Part shown: piece by piece, positions 35,846 through 47,519 of the stretch | How the letters are laid out: each line of letters opens with the position of its first letter | Position numbering within the stretch: the first letter of the stretch is position 1 | Assembly: GCA_032719365.1 (NCBI GenBank) | Contig: CM064863.1 | Coordinates: 25,491,137-25,555,136 of the forward strand | DNA: 64,000 nucleotides | Source: Prinsepia uniflora | Taxonomy: Eukaryota; Streptophyta; Magnoliopsida; Rosales; Rosaceae | Direction of reading: 5' to 3' | The notes under the pieces: model-generated | Told to the model about the DNA's origin: nothing | Database searches by the model: none | The model's input: the letters and a program-made list of their open reading frames with translations, nothing else | Made by a program: the position numbers and the translations under genes

Positions 35846-36928
35846 TGTAAAGACTCGTTCTAGAATTTGGGACACTTTTGTAAATTAATGCAAAAATTAA
35901 CAATTTTACCCATATAAGTCATTAATTGACTTTTTAGTCAGGGTACTTTATGGATTTTTTGTGAGGACCCTTAAGTAGGTCTCCAGGAGTTTTGAGTCTG
36001 TAGATAGACGACACACAAAAAACGAAGAATGTATGAAAGAGTTACATGTCTAGACGTTCAATGACATTTTATTAATTTGATGAATCAGCGCTGACTCATT
36101 TAGATGGTGACACTTGGCACCATGAAAAGGGGTTTAGTGGCCATCACTATTTGGGTGGTAAATTTAAAAAGGAAATGGATGAACACGTGAAAAAGAAGAA
36201 AGACCCATGGAATTTTCGGTGGGAGAGGACCGCACGATAAGATCCTCCAGTGCACATACATCGCGTTGCTCACTTACGAACGTCGCCTTGAGCTCCGTCT
36301 CCACTTGTGTCGTCCTTCATAGTCTCCACGATCGTAGCACCTCAATTGGCTGAAAATCATCGAAAAGCTTTGGGTAAACTTTATTAATTTGATGACATTT
36401 TATTAATTTGATGAATCAGCGTTGACTCATTTAGATGGTGACACTTGGCACCATGAAAAGGGGTTTAGTGGCCATCACTATTTGGGTGGTAAATTTAAAA
36501 AGGAAATGGATGAACACGTGAAAAAAGAAGAAAGACCCATGGAGTTTTCGGTGGGAGAGGACCGCACGATAAGATCCTCCAGCGCACATACATTGCGTTG
36601 CTCACTTACGAACGTCGCCTTGAGCTCCGTCTCCACTTGTGTCGTCCTTCATAGTCTCCACGATTGTAGCACCTCAATTGGCTGAAAATCATCGAAAAGC
36701 TTTGGGTAAACTTTTGGCCATCGATGTGCTGCCTACATTAGTTGTCAAGGTCTATATAGGGTAGCAATGGACTCGTGGGGATGAGAGGAAGGGACTGGTG
36801 GCTTTGGTTTGGCTCGAATCGGTCGGTAAAAGAGCTTGGTTGCTCGAGAAAAGAGAGAAATAAGAGAAAGAAAGGGTGAGTGAAGTCTGACTAATCCCAT
36901 AAGGAGAGAAAAAGTTCATTTTTATAGT
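35846..36928 (+). mobile_element. Diverged LTR relic
   Basis: It begins TGTAAAGACTCGTTCTAG, a weak match to the family start TGTAACGACCCGTCCC. It keeps the order of early LTR landmarks: a 'gtctgtagatagacgacac' word (35995), an 'agagttacatg' word and a 'gtgacacttggcac' word. A 331-bp tandem duplication lies in it (36061-36715). The distal part is missing where the chromodomain element inserted at 36934. Confidence 0.45.
36061..36715 (+). repeat. 331-bp tandem duplication
   Basis: TGAATCAGCG-type words at 36081 and 36412 mark two copies 331 bp apart. The copies differ at only a few positions, such as GCGCTGACT versus GCGTTGACT and one extra A near 36524, so the duplication is recent compared with the host LTR relic. 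Both ends carry ATTAATTTGATGA, a plausible seed for unequal exchange or slippage. Confidence 0.9.
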
Positions 36929-38601
36929 TGCAGTGACAGGACCCGTCCCAATCCCACTGGGACCACCCGGGAACGTGCCCCGCTCCCGTCTGACAACGAC
37001 TCCAAACATACCAAAATTACCCTTAATTAAAACTAAATACTCAAATAGATAAATAACATGCAACAACATTGTTCAGAGCGATAGCTATCAGACAAGGGAT
37101 AGTAAAATAACAAAACGTGAGCACAATAGTCAGAGTACATTATTCTGGTGCTCAACCTACCCACAAGGGGGTGTACATGTGCACAGCTAACAAACTAAGC
37201 CTCTTCCTCCTTCTCCTCCGGGTCCTCCTCTATTTTCGTGTCACGGTCTGGAGGGGTCAGTAAAACAAGTGAAGAGTGAGTGGGCCAAAAATAACAGTTT
37301 ATAAATCAATTTCATAATAATAAAGCAAATCATAAGGTTTTACCCCTCCGTTTTCCAAATCTTGCATGCAGTGAAAACATAGTAATATAATGAAATCGTA
37401 ATCACAGAATCAGAATGATAATCAAAAGGAGAAACTAACATATTAGTGCACTGTAAAACCCAACCCAAATGATGTCACGGTTCTAAGGCTACGCGTTGCC
37501 ACTCAGGGTCTCACACCCAAGACTCTCTAGGTACATCAGTGCCCGGTATCCCGGTCACTGCCCGAGGTATACGAACATGCCTTCCTGAGAGTAAGCAGCC
37601 CAACGGGGGTCAACGCCACTCAGTCAGGGCCCCGTGACTACTCCAGGGTCCATCCGGGCCAACGACCCTCCCTGGAGGAGACAAGATAGACATGTAGGAA
37701 AGTACAGTACAATAACAGTATAGTTTACCCTATGTCCCCCCCGGACATCCCAGAACAAAATCCACATGTAATCCAGACGGGTCTCATGCCCAAAACATTG
37801 TAATAACAGATATAAACAGATCATATAAGACTCATCGAAATCATAAGTGGAAATAGTAAAACAATTTATGCATGCAAGCTTTTTATAAATCAAACAGCCC
37901 ACTCACACTCGGTCCTCGCTGCTCAACGATCGCTAAAACCTATATTAACATATCTGAGAGACACTAAAGGACCCTATAACTCCAATACTAAGACCCTAGA
38001 ACAGATCCGCCTCGCATACGCAACCTGGGCACTATTCCCAAGGCTTCAAACCCCCTTTTAACTATCTTAACGATCTCCGATCGACACGAAACCACCACCA
38101 TTGGATCCGTATCGTCGAAACCTTGACAATGGTACCGGTCCCACCAAAAATACTGTTCACACGTGCCCCCATGCACCTGGTCAACGTGTGGGTCAACGCT
38201 GCTATAGTGCTGCTGACATCAGCAGTGACGTCATGCTGACGTCATCACTGACACTTGTCAGGTGACACGTGGCACACTCTGGTTGGCCCCTGATCTGACA
38301 ATCTCTGACAGGATGATGTCATCATGACGTTAGAAGTGACATCAGCATGATGACGTCATCACTACTACAGTACCGGGTCAACCCGTTTACTGGAACCGGG
38401 TCACCGTTGACCCACGGCTTGACCCGATTCCACAGTCCATTTTCGGCCACCATTTTCGACGCGGTTCAATCCTATAGAGTCGTCTAGGTCTGTTCTATGG
38501 TTCTATAACCTTGAAACTAGAAGAAAACTGGTATAAACTCACCTGGGCTTCGATGAAGATCACGGCCAAAGTCCGGTCGTCATCTCCGGCTATCCACTTC
38601 G

Positions 38602-41600
38602 TGTAACGACCCGTCCCGAATTCCGGGATTAGATTAGTGACTAATCTCGATTAGTGAGGTTGATCGGTGATTAGTAGGGCGGAATCGGACAAAATGTGCA
38701 AAATGACCGTTTTACCCCTGGTCGTGGGCAAAATGTTGACTTTTTGACCGGGAGGTCCGATGGACGAGGGCCAAGGACCGTTACGTAGGTATCGTCGATA
38801 CGAATCCAATGACAGGCGGCATGCCGAAATTGGAGATTCGACGACGAAGTTATGGTCAAGGAAACGAACTAACGAACCGAGGCTCCGATTAAAATAATAA
38901 TATAATAATAAATAGTGACTGTTGACTGTGCACATCCGGATGAGTGACAAGTGTCACCCATCCCTTGTTTCCAGCTCCATGTTTCCCTCCCAACACTATC
39001 ATTACAACATCATCATTCCTCATCCATCATTCCCCTTCCTTTTCTTTGATTTTTCTTCAAACCACAAATTGGGGGAGGATTGAACTGGGAGAATTGGCTC
39101 CCTTTCTCTGCCGTTCTTGAGAGAAAAATGAAAGAGTAATGGATTGAATTAACGGGGAAACACGAGGGGTTGTGAGAGTACTGAATTTTGGATTTTGGAT
39201 TTTGGGAAAATTGGGGGGAAAATTCGAAATGGAGGAATTAGGCCGTGAGGATCGAATTGGAGAGTACCTTCAGCTTTCTGGGAGTTCCACGATCATAATT
39301 GTCGAAGAAACGAGAAGAATTGGTGCCGTTTTGGCTCTGAACGAGCTGGGTGACAGAGGAAGAAAATCGAGGTTGAGTCGTGATCGTGGAGTGTTTAGAC
39401 GACGGAATTGAGGTGGGGAAACTACTTCTCATGATCCCACGATGCTTCTGGGTTCATCAATTGAAAGAAAACGGTTGTGGTTGACGAAACTCCATGGTTG
39501 CACAGTGGACGGTGTTCAAGCTTGAGTCGTGATCATTTAGTGATCAAACGACGAAATTGATGTGGGGGAATTGTTCCTCATGGTCCATTGATGCTTCTGG
39601 ATGCATCAATTGGAAGAAACCTGCAGCCATTGAAGGAATCCCATGATTGAACAGTGACCGGAGTGTTCTTCGTGTTCATCGTGGAATCGATGGAATCTGG
39701 GTAAGTGTTCGTGTAATTGAGTTTACAGAACTTAAATTAGACTTAAAACGAAACTAACTGAATGATTAATTGAAGGAATTAAGGCTGGATTGATGGACAT
39801 TGAACCGGGTTGTATCGCGGGCAAATAGGACCCGTTTACCAGACAAACGGGTTGGGCTGGTGACACTGTAGCAGGCGCGTGGGTTTCACGCGCAGCCACT
39901 CACGGCGGCGCGTGACGGCACGTGGACACGAATCTCGAGGTGAGGTCAACATGACTTCTGTCCTATTTAATGTAACGAACATTTTGGGATTGGTTTCGTG
40001 TCGATCGGACACCGTCTCGATGTTGTTCGACATGTCCGAAGGTTTTAAATTAAGTTTAAAAATAAGTAAAAATTCGGGAAAATTACGAGACTTTGATAGG
40101 ATGTTAATGTTGAGGTTAGTGACCCTCTAATGTGATTTGGACAGGATTGGGAGTCCCGGTGATAGTGGTGTGGCCCGGGAGGGCCGGTGGCACGCGTATC
40201 GAGGCATACCGTTAAAACGGTCTGTGAGTGGACTTTGGTTTTATAAATTCTATGCATGCCTAACTGTTTTATATGGATTGTGATTGTGGTTGTTTGATGT
40301 TGATTAGATTGTTGGTAAATTGTACAGTTTCACGTATTTCGAGGCGATTTACGTGCTTGCACATAAATCGAGATTTTCCAGTTTTGCACGATTTTCCATG
40401 TTTATGGTCTGGGATATAATATGATGAAATGGTTTTGAAATTGGAAATATGAACTCGGGCTTGAAGCCCACTTGTTTTGGAAATTTCGGATTTGGAGTCC
40501 ATTTGGGTGCGTAATCGGGCCGGGGGCCCAGTTACTTTATGAAATCGGGCCAGGGGCCCAGTTGATATGAAATCGGGCTGAGACCCATTTGAGTTATGTT
40601 ATCGGGCCAGGGGCCCAGTTGATTTACGAATTCGGGCCGTGGGCCCAGTGGGTATATAAGTCGGGATGCGGGCCCAGTTGGTTTACAAATCGGGCCGTGG
40701 GCCCAGTTGTTCATAAAATCGGGCATAAGGCCCAATTGGATTATAATTGTGATTTCGGGTCAAGGACCCTATATTTAATAATTGTGATTTTGGGTCAGGG
40801 ACCCTAAATGGAATTATGTGGTTTTATGGAAATTTCGGGCAGGGCCCATTGTAATGATGTGATAAAAGGATTTAATAAAACTGTTTTCCATATACCATCT
40901 GGATACAAGGATATATGATGGTCTCCTCCAGATGTCTGGGACACTGGGGAAGTCACGGTGCATTGCCTGCGAGGGGTCATTGTACGGAGCAGCCGGACCG
41001 TATGATGACTCAGGAGCAGGATTGCTATGATTGACGTCAGGGACGTCAGACATCTGGGATGTCAGAGATATGGACCTGGTGAGACCCCGGGCAGCACGCG
41101 TAGCTTATTATACCGTGAGATATGACGTCAGGGACGTCAAGCGTCTGGGACGCTAAGCATCAGGGATGCTGGTGATGGTAATGGTAAAATATGGATTAAT
41201 GAATCTATGAAATGGCTTTTCGGTTGGATTGGTGTTATGTGGTAAAAATGGATTATTGGTTATGAAATGGTACGTCGGGTCGGGGACCCTAAATGGTTTT
41301 GGATTTATGGATTTATATTTATGGCTTGGGGCGGTGGCCCACATGGTTTTAATATGTCTGGTGGTGGTATTCCACAGTTTTGGGCTGAGTTCCCACACTT
41401 GGTTTTTGGTTAACGGTTTTTGGGCTAAGGCCCTAATGGCTCGGTTGAGCAAACGTTTTGGTTACTGGTTTTCGTGGCATGCATACGTTTTTATTGAAGG
41501 GTATAAATGTCTTATAAATGTATTTGATGAACTTATTGGTTTTTGTCCACTCACAGCTTTTGGTTTTAATGCCCTTCAGGTTGATTACGGATGCGATTGC

Positions 41601-41763
41601 AGCAGAGACTGGGACATTGCACACCTCCTCCATCGGTCCTTGCGCACTCTGGATGCCCCGTTTGGGCAGTGGCTCTTGGTTATCCCTTGTCTGACACCCC
41701 TTGTTAGACGGGAGCAGGGCACATTCCACGATAATCCCAAGGGGATTGGGATGGGTCCTGTCA
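38602..41763 (+). mobile_element. 5' LTR of the LARD-like element
   Basis: It runs from TGTAACGACCCGTCCCG to GGGATGGGTCCTGTCA (3,162 bp). Landmarks: GGGCC/GGCCC repeats (40500-40740), a mini-hairpin array (41049-41170), a TATAAATG at about 41501 that could be the core promoter, and a CCCTTCAGGTTGA segment near 41571. A TATA box about 260 bp from the end implies a very long U3 and a short R-U5. Confidence 0.92.
41049..41170 (+). repeat. Array of perfect 6-bp stem, 3-base loop mini-hairpins
   Basis: Four short inverted repeats are seen: GACATC-TGG-GATGTC (41049-41063), GACGTC-AGG-GACGTC (41124-41138), AGCGTC-TGG-GACGCT (41140-41154) and AGCATC-AGG-GATGCT (41156-41170). The last three are almost end to end. 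The same set recurs at 49970-50091, and related hairpins occur near 3923, 11305-11465 and 53410-53540. Confidence 0.85.
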
Positions 41764-41766
41764 ACT

Positions 41767-41780
41767 TGGTATCAGAGCAC
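41767..41780 (+). other. Primer-binding site (tRNA-iMet type)
   Basis: TGGTATCAGAGCAC lies four bases after the LTR end at 41763. The word TGGTATCAGAGC is complementary to the 3' end of plant initiator tRNA-Met, the usual primer for this retrotransposon group. Confidence 0.92.
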
Positions 41781-42775
41781 GGTTGCTCTTTTGTGCGCGC
41801 AGGTCGAGGGTGTGATGTCTCTTTGGGCTGCAATTCGTTATCAACCTGATAGATAGTTTTTGGGTTTGGATAGTGGATGGGGTGTGATTGGCCCGATACG
41901 CCGTGCATTAATGTGATTCGACCCAAGTGGCGTTGATTGTGAAGAACTGGTATTGTGGGACCGTCGGTTCGGTCATGTGATATTGGATTGTTGTGCTGCT
42001 AGGTGCAACCAGGTTCGGGGAACCTCATGTGAGTAATGGTCTAAAATGTGAACCCTAGTGGTGGTTGCTGGTGTGAGGGATGTTGGTTCATCGGAGTTGG
42101 CCGATGACCTTAGTGGTGGAATCCACGTTGATGGGATGGTAGGATTGGATTTGACGTCTATACGATGTCAGGACCGCGGGGTCGGTCAGGTTGTGGATTT
42201 TATATTACGGAGAGCTGTTTGGTTCGGTGGAACCATAGGGTGTGATTGTGGAACCCTAGTATTAAAAAGGTAAACCTTAATTATGGCTAGTGGATGAGAA
42301 CTTGTGCTGCGACGAGCGGCTGAGGTCATGGATGACCATGTGGATGGCTCTGGTGAGTCTAGTCAGAACTATGGGATTCGATCTACGGATACGGTTCTGA
42401 GATAAATTATGGAATCCCGTGTTGGATCGGGTATTGGTGTGATGTGTGGATGCGGATCTCGATAGCAATGACAGTTAGTCGGTAGTCATATGGAGATGAC
42501 TGGCTATCGAGGGTAATTAGTGTGGTTATAATACTTGGGGATCAGGGGACGTTCAGGGAACGTTCATTTTCCTGATGTGGATTGTCAAAGTGGTGGTACC
42601 CATAGTCGTGAGGTACGGGATCGTCGTTCGGTATGAACGGAGATCCAGGGTTGTCATATTTGCACACGGTGTGCAGTATGGATGTTTGTGGGTTGGTACT
42701 TTTGTGCTGATGCTAGTATGGATGCCTGTGTGCTGATACTGATGTTGTTGATAGTATGTTGATGCTGGTACAAGC

Positions 42776-45363
42776 TGTAACGACCCGAACCGAGAATAAT
42801 AATATTTTAATGTAAAAAGACTAATTTGCCCCTGAAGGGGGGAAACTTTGACTTTTGACCCGGGAAACAATTTGGACTTTGACCCATGACTATGACGTAG
42901 GTCGGGACGTCATGAATCCGTAGACAGGCGGCACGCCGAAATCGGAGTTCGTATGAAGAAGTTATGGTCAAGGAAGCGTTTTAGCGGAATTTACAAACCG
43001 AGAACAACGGAATAAAATAATAATTTATTATGGGAATCCGTGCCAACTAATATTTAAATCCAACCAGTGGATTGGTGACAAGTGTCACCCATCCAAGCCC
43101 ATACTATTCCAATAAAGCAACATTACACTATTTACCCATTTTAAAATCATTTAATTTTCCCTCCCAAATTCCCAGCCGTTGGATCCCTGCCTAAACTAAT
43201 CCCAGCCCTCCATTTATTCTGATTTTCCTTCTTCATGCACGATCTCTCTGTCTGTTTCTCTCAAACACACAAACACATCCATCCCCCCTAACCCGTGCAC
43301 TTTCTTCCCATTTTCTCTCCATCCAAACACACAAACCAGCCACCCTCATCGCACCAGGTGACCACCAGCAGCACCACCATCATCTACTCATCATCACCGT
43401 GCATCACCGGCGACCACCGGCCCGTTTTCCCCGTCTGAAAACCCCGTGCAAACTCAGACCCGAAACACAGAGGAATCGGGTCCAAGAAGCAAACCACGAC
43501 ATCCACCGCACCTCGACGCAGGGGAAGCTCCAGTCCACACCGTGAGGACCCCAGGAGCGTAACTCGACGACGGCGAAGCCTGCGGCGGCGACACGGCGGC
43601 GGTAAGGTCGAAAACCCGAAAGCCCCGTTTTTCTTCCCTGTTTCGAACCAACGTGTTTTAATGCTAGGAAATCAATTGTTTGGTGATAGAAATGTCCTAG
43701 GGTGGGAGACGAGTTGATCAGGACCGGTTTGGACGACGGAGACGGCGTGGATCGCCGGAGAAGACAATCGGACTGTGACCGTGAGTTTCAGCGACGGACT
43801 GGTGAGTTCCTTCTCATTTTCTTCCTGTTTTGAGATTGTAGAACCATAGAACAGACCTAGACGACCCTATAGGGATGAACCCTGTCGAAAATGGTGGCCG
43901 GAATCGTACGGTGGAATCGGGTCAAGCCGTGGGTCGACGGCGACCCGGTTCCAGACAAACGGGTCTGACCCGGTACTGTAGCATGATGACGTCATCATGA
44001 TGACGTCATGATGACGTCATCCTGTTAGATGTTGTCAGACCAGGGACCAATCAGAACATGCCACGTGTCACCTAACAAGTGTCAGTGATGACATCATGCT
44101 GACGTCAGCGGTACTGTAGCAGCGTTGACCCACGCGTTGACCAGGCGCGTGGGGGCGCGTGTGAACAGTGATTTTTGTGGGGCCGGTACCATTTTCAAGG
44201 TTTCGACGATACGGATCCAATGGAGGTGGTTTCGTGTCGATCGGAGATCGTTATATTAGTCAAAATGGGGTTTAAAGCACCGGTAGTAGCGCCCGGGATG
44301 CGTTTTTGAGGCGGATCTGTTCTAGGGTCTTGGTATTGAGGTCATAGGGTCCTTAAGTAACTCTCAGGTATAATAATACAGGTTTTTAGAGATCGTTGAG
44401 CATCAAGGACCGAGTGTGAGTGGGCTGTTTGATTTATAAAAGGCTTGCATGCATAAACTGTTTTACTATTTCCACTTATGATTTCGATGAGTCTTATGAA
44501 CTGTTTATATATGTTATTACAATATTTTGGGCATGAGACCCGTCTGGATTATATGTGGATTTTGTTTGGGATGTCCGGGGGACATAGGGTAAACTATACT
44601 GTTATTGTACTGTACTTTCCTACCTGTGTATGTTGTCTCCTCCAGGGAGGGTCGTTGGCCTGGGTGGACCCTGGAGTAGTCACGGGGCTCTGACTTAGTG
44701 GAGTTGACCCCCGTTGGGCTGCTTACTCTCAGGAAGGCATGTTTATATACCTCAGGCAGTGACCGGGATACCGGGAGCTGATGTACCTAGAGAGTCTTGG
44801 GTGTGAGACCCTGAGTGGCAACGCGTAGCCTTAGAACCGTGACATCATTTGGGTTGGGTTTTACAGTGCACTGATATGTTAGTTTCTCCTTTCGATTATT
44901 ATTGTGGTTTTATGGTTATGATATTATGTTTTCACTGCATGCAAGATTTGGAAAACGGAGGGGTAAAACCTTATGATTATTTTATTATTCAATTGATTTC
45001 TAAACTGTTATTTTTGGCCCACTCACCCTTGTTTTACTGACCCCTCCAGACCCTGACACGGAAATAGAGGAGGAGGACCCGGAGGAGGAGGCAGAGGTTT
45101 AGTTTGCCTAGCTGTGCACGTGTACACCCACTTGTGGGTAGGTTGAGCACCGAATAAATGTACTCTGACTATTGTGCTCACATGTTGTATTTTACTTTCC
45201 CTTGTCTGACAGTATCACTTTAAACACTGTGGTTGTACGTTATCTATCTATTTAAGTCTTCGGTTTTTATTTAAGGGTAATTTTGGCATGTTTAGAGTCA
45301 TTGTCAGACGGGAGCAGGGCACGTCCCCGGGTGGTCCCAGTGGGATTGGGACGGGTCCTGTCA
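42776..45363 (+). mobile_element. Solo LTR of the chromodomain family, nested in the LARD-like element
   Basis: It starts TGTAACGACCCGAACCG, ends GGGACGGGTCCTGTCA (2,588 bp), and matches the LTRs of the coding element at 36934-60868. Flanks are CAAGC (42771-42775) and CTAGC (45364-45368), a TSD with one mismatch. The TGACGTCA cluster at 43984-44025 and a hairpin ATGTCC-GGG-GGACAT at 44573-44587 are well preserved. It is younger than the LARD-like insertion that it interrupts. Confidence 0.88.
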
Positions 45364-45859
45364 CTAGCGCTGGTGCTAGTGTCAGTAATGGTGTTGACGA
45401 TGAGCCACAAGTTGGGGTGTGACTCCGTCCTGATGAACATATGTTCGGTCTTTGAGATTCGGTAGTGGTTGAGTGATGGACTGGATGGGATCCAGTTAAG
45501 ATTGTGATGTGTTGGGATAAGTCCCAATGGTGGTGAGATAACCAGTAAGGAGTGGATTAAAAAGGTATAATTGAGAACTTGGGAAACCGAGTGTTGAACC
45601 TGTAAAGGTTGGGATGTGCGAACGGGACAATAACGGATCGATTGTGGACACGTGGTTGTCCAAGTGAGCTGGGGACGTTGGGAGTCCAGTGGTTGGACTT
45701 GACATCTCGTTGGGAGTAGGTCTGCTTCCAACATGGTTGGAACCTTAGTGTCGAGGAGAGTTGTGACTGGGGAACGAGAGTGGTGCTCGTTTTTGGTGAT
45801 TGGTATTCCGAAGTCATTGGGGTTGACTTCTTGCTTTCTGCCCTGGCAAACATTGACTG

Positions 45860-46195
45860 TAGTTACCAGTACGTTAAACGTGTATTGGTTGGTGAGCCCA
45901 TGTGTGTTGTGGGGCCATCAGGGGGAGTTGCGTATCCAATATTAGGTAAACGAGATTTTTCATTTTCTGCTTGGTGGCAGACGATGTTGGGGTACATAGC
46001 GTGGTGAGTGCAGCGAGTTTTGTTTGCTAGTTACCAGTACGTTGAACGTGTATTGGTTGGTGAGCCCATGTGTGTTGTGGGGTCATCGGGGGGAGTTGCG
46101 TATCCAATATTAGGTAAACGAGATTTTTCATTTTCTGCTTGGTGGCAGACGATTTTGGGGTACATGGCGTGGTGAGTGCAACGAGTTTTGTTTGC
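45860..46195 (+). repeat. 168-bp tandem duplication in the LARD-like internal region
   Basis: AGTTACCAGTACGTT occurs at 45861 and 46029. The 168-bp units (45860-46027 and 46028-46195) differ at only a few bases. It has no coding content. It arose after or during the element's amplification, and comparing other copies of the element would date it. Confidence 0.9.
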
Positions 46196-47505
46196 ATCCA
46201 CGTAGGATGAGTATTGATGTCATCATTTTTGGATCATCCTTGGTTTTCCTAGGTGGAATGACAAGGATCGATACGAACTTGGGAGTGTGAGTCGTAAACG
46301 GCGGGGTTGAACTTCTTTTCGAAGTGGAGCCCATATGGTATCTGACTCGAGTGAGTAGGTTTCCGATTGGTCGGACTTTGTCAACCTTAGACGTGTGGAG
46401 GTTGGATTGGCTTCCCTATGAAGTCAATCAAGTGTATTGAGCAGGTAACCGGTAGGTTCAGTTTTGGGTGTGTCTTGGTAAATGTAAATGAGATTTCGGG
46501 ATTTGGAATCGAATTTCTGGGTGACGATTCAGGATTCGATTTTGGAACTTGAACGTATATTTCCGGATTTGGGTACGGAATGGTTATTCCAAATGCTAGC
46601 TTACAGAATAATGATTTCGGATTCGGATTTGGAAATGAATTTAAAATTTGATGTCGGGGCTTGGATTCGGGATTTCTTACGAAATTGCAGATTCGGATTC
46701 GGAAGTGGAACTAGATGATGGGTGGAGTTTCGATTTGTCTCATGCTGGATTGGGCAAATGGTGCTCCATTGTTGAAACGTGTTTGGCTATGACCTAGGTG
46801 GTTGTAGTCTGGTCATTAGATAGATGTGTGTACTCCGTACATGGTTCGAGGTACAATACCTTGTAGACTTGTGATGTCTAGTTACGGTATACGAGTTATA
46901 CCCGAGGTGTGTCGGTGAGCGTGTTGGTAGTCGGATTGGTTCCGATACCACTGGACTAGTTGTGGGCTGGACATTACTATGCAATGGGTCATGGTATTTC
47001 CGATGTGTTTAATTACACACAGGTCGGGTGAAAATGTCAATAAGTGTATATTTAAGTCAAGTAAGTTGGTGGCTTGTGTGGCCACGAGTGAGTCTAGTGT
47101 CAGTTTTCGACTGACAACAACTGTGTGGTGACAGTTTGTCAGGATGTGTCAACATATATTGTTGAGTGGGGTCAGCTGACTCCTAGTGGGAGTGGGAAAG
47201 GAACCGTCGAGTTGTTGCGTCAACGAGAGGGTAGTTTGGACAAGTGGTGTCAAATTCGAAACAAGTAGTTTCAATCATTCGACGGGGTCGAATGTAGTCT
47301 TTGAGTTTTGAGTATTAGTGGTACGTAGAGTGCAGACAAGTTTTGTCTGGTTAGTTGGTGTACGGGTGTACACGTGTTGCGAGGTCGATTCCACTTTCCA
47401 CGGGGTGTTTGTGGAATCAGGGTTGTCGAGTTTCGAGAATGAAACTAATTAAGGAGGGAAGTACGTTGAGATTAGATCGATTGGAATTTCGAGGACGAAA
47501 TTTAT

Positions 47506-47519
47506 TAAGGAGGGAAGAT
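47506..47519 (+). other. Polypurine tract of the LARD-like element
   Basis: TAAGGAGGGAAGAT ends at the base before the 3' LTR (47520). It is preceded by TTTCGAGGACGAAAT, a word shared with the tail of the chromodomain element (54820-54835, minus) and the element at 1-1710. Confidence 0.85.

Noticed and set aside
41761..41785. A tRNA-Met gene
   Set aside because: Only a 12-14 base match to the tRNA 3' end is present, right at the LTR end. It is a primer-binding site.
41229..41849. A 206-residue open frame on + in the LARD-like 5' LTR
   Set aside because: It runs across the LTR end into the PBS and has no domain. The 3' LTR copy (from 50150) breaks differently after the LTR end. It is a chance frame in repetitive DNA.
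43984..44030. A CRISPR-like palindromic repeat
   Set aside because: The TGACGTCA palindromes are a short cluster in a plant LTR with no spacers and no cas genes.
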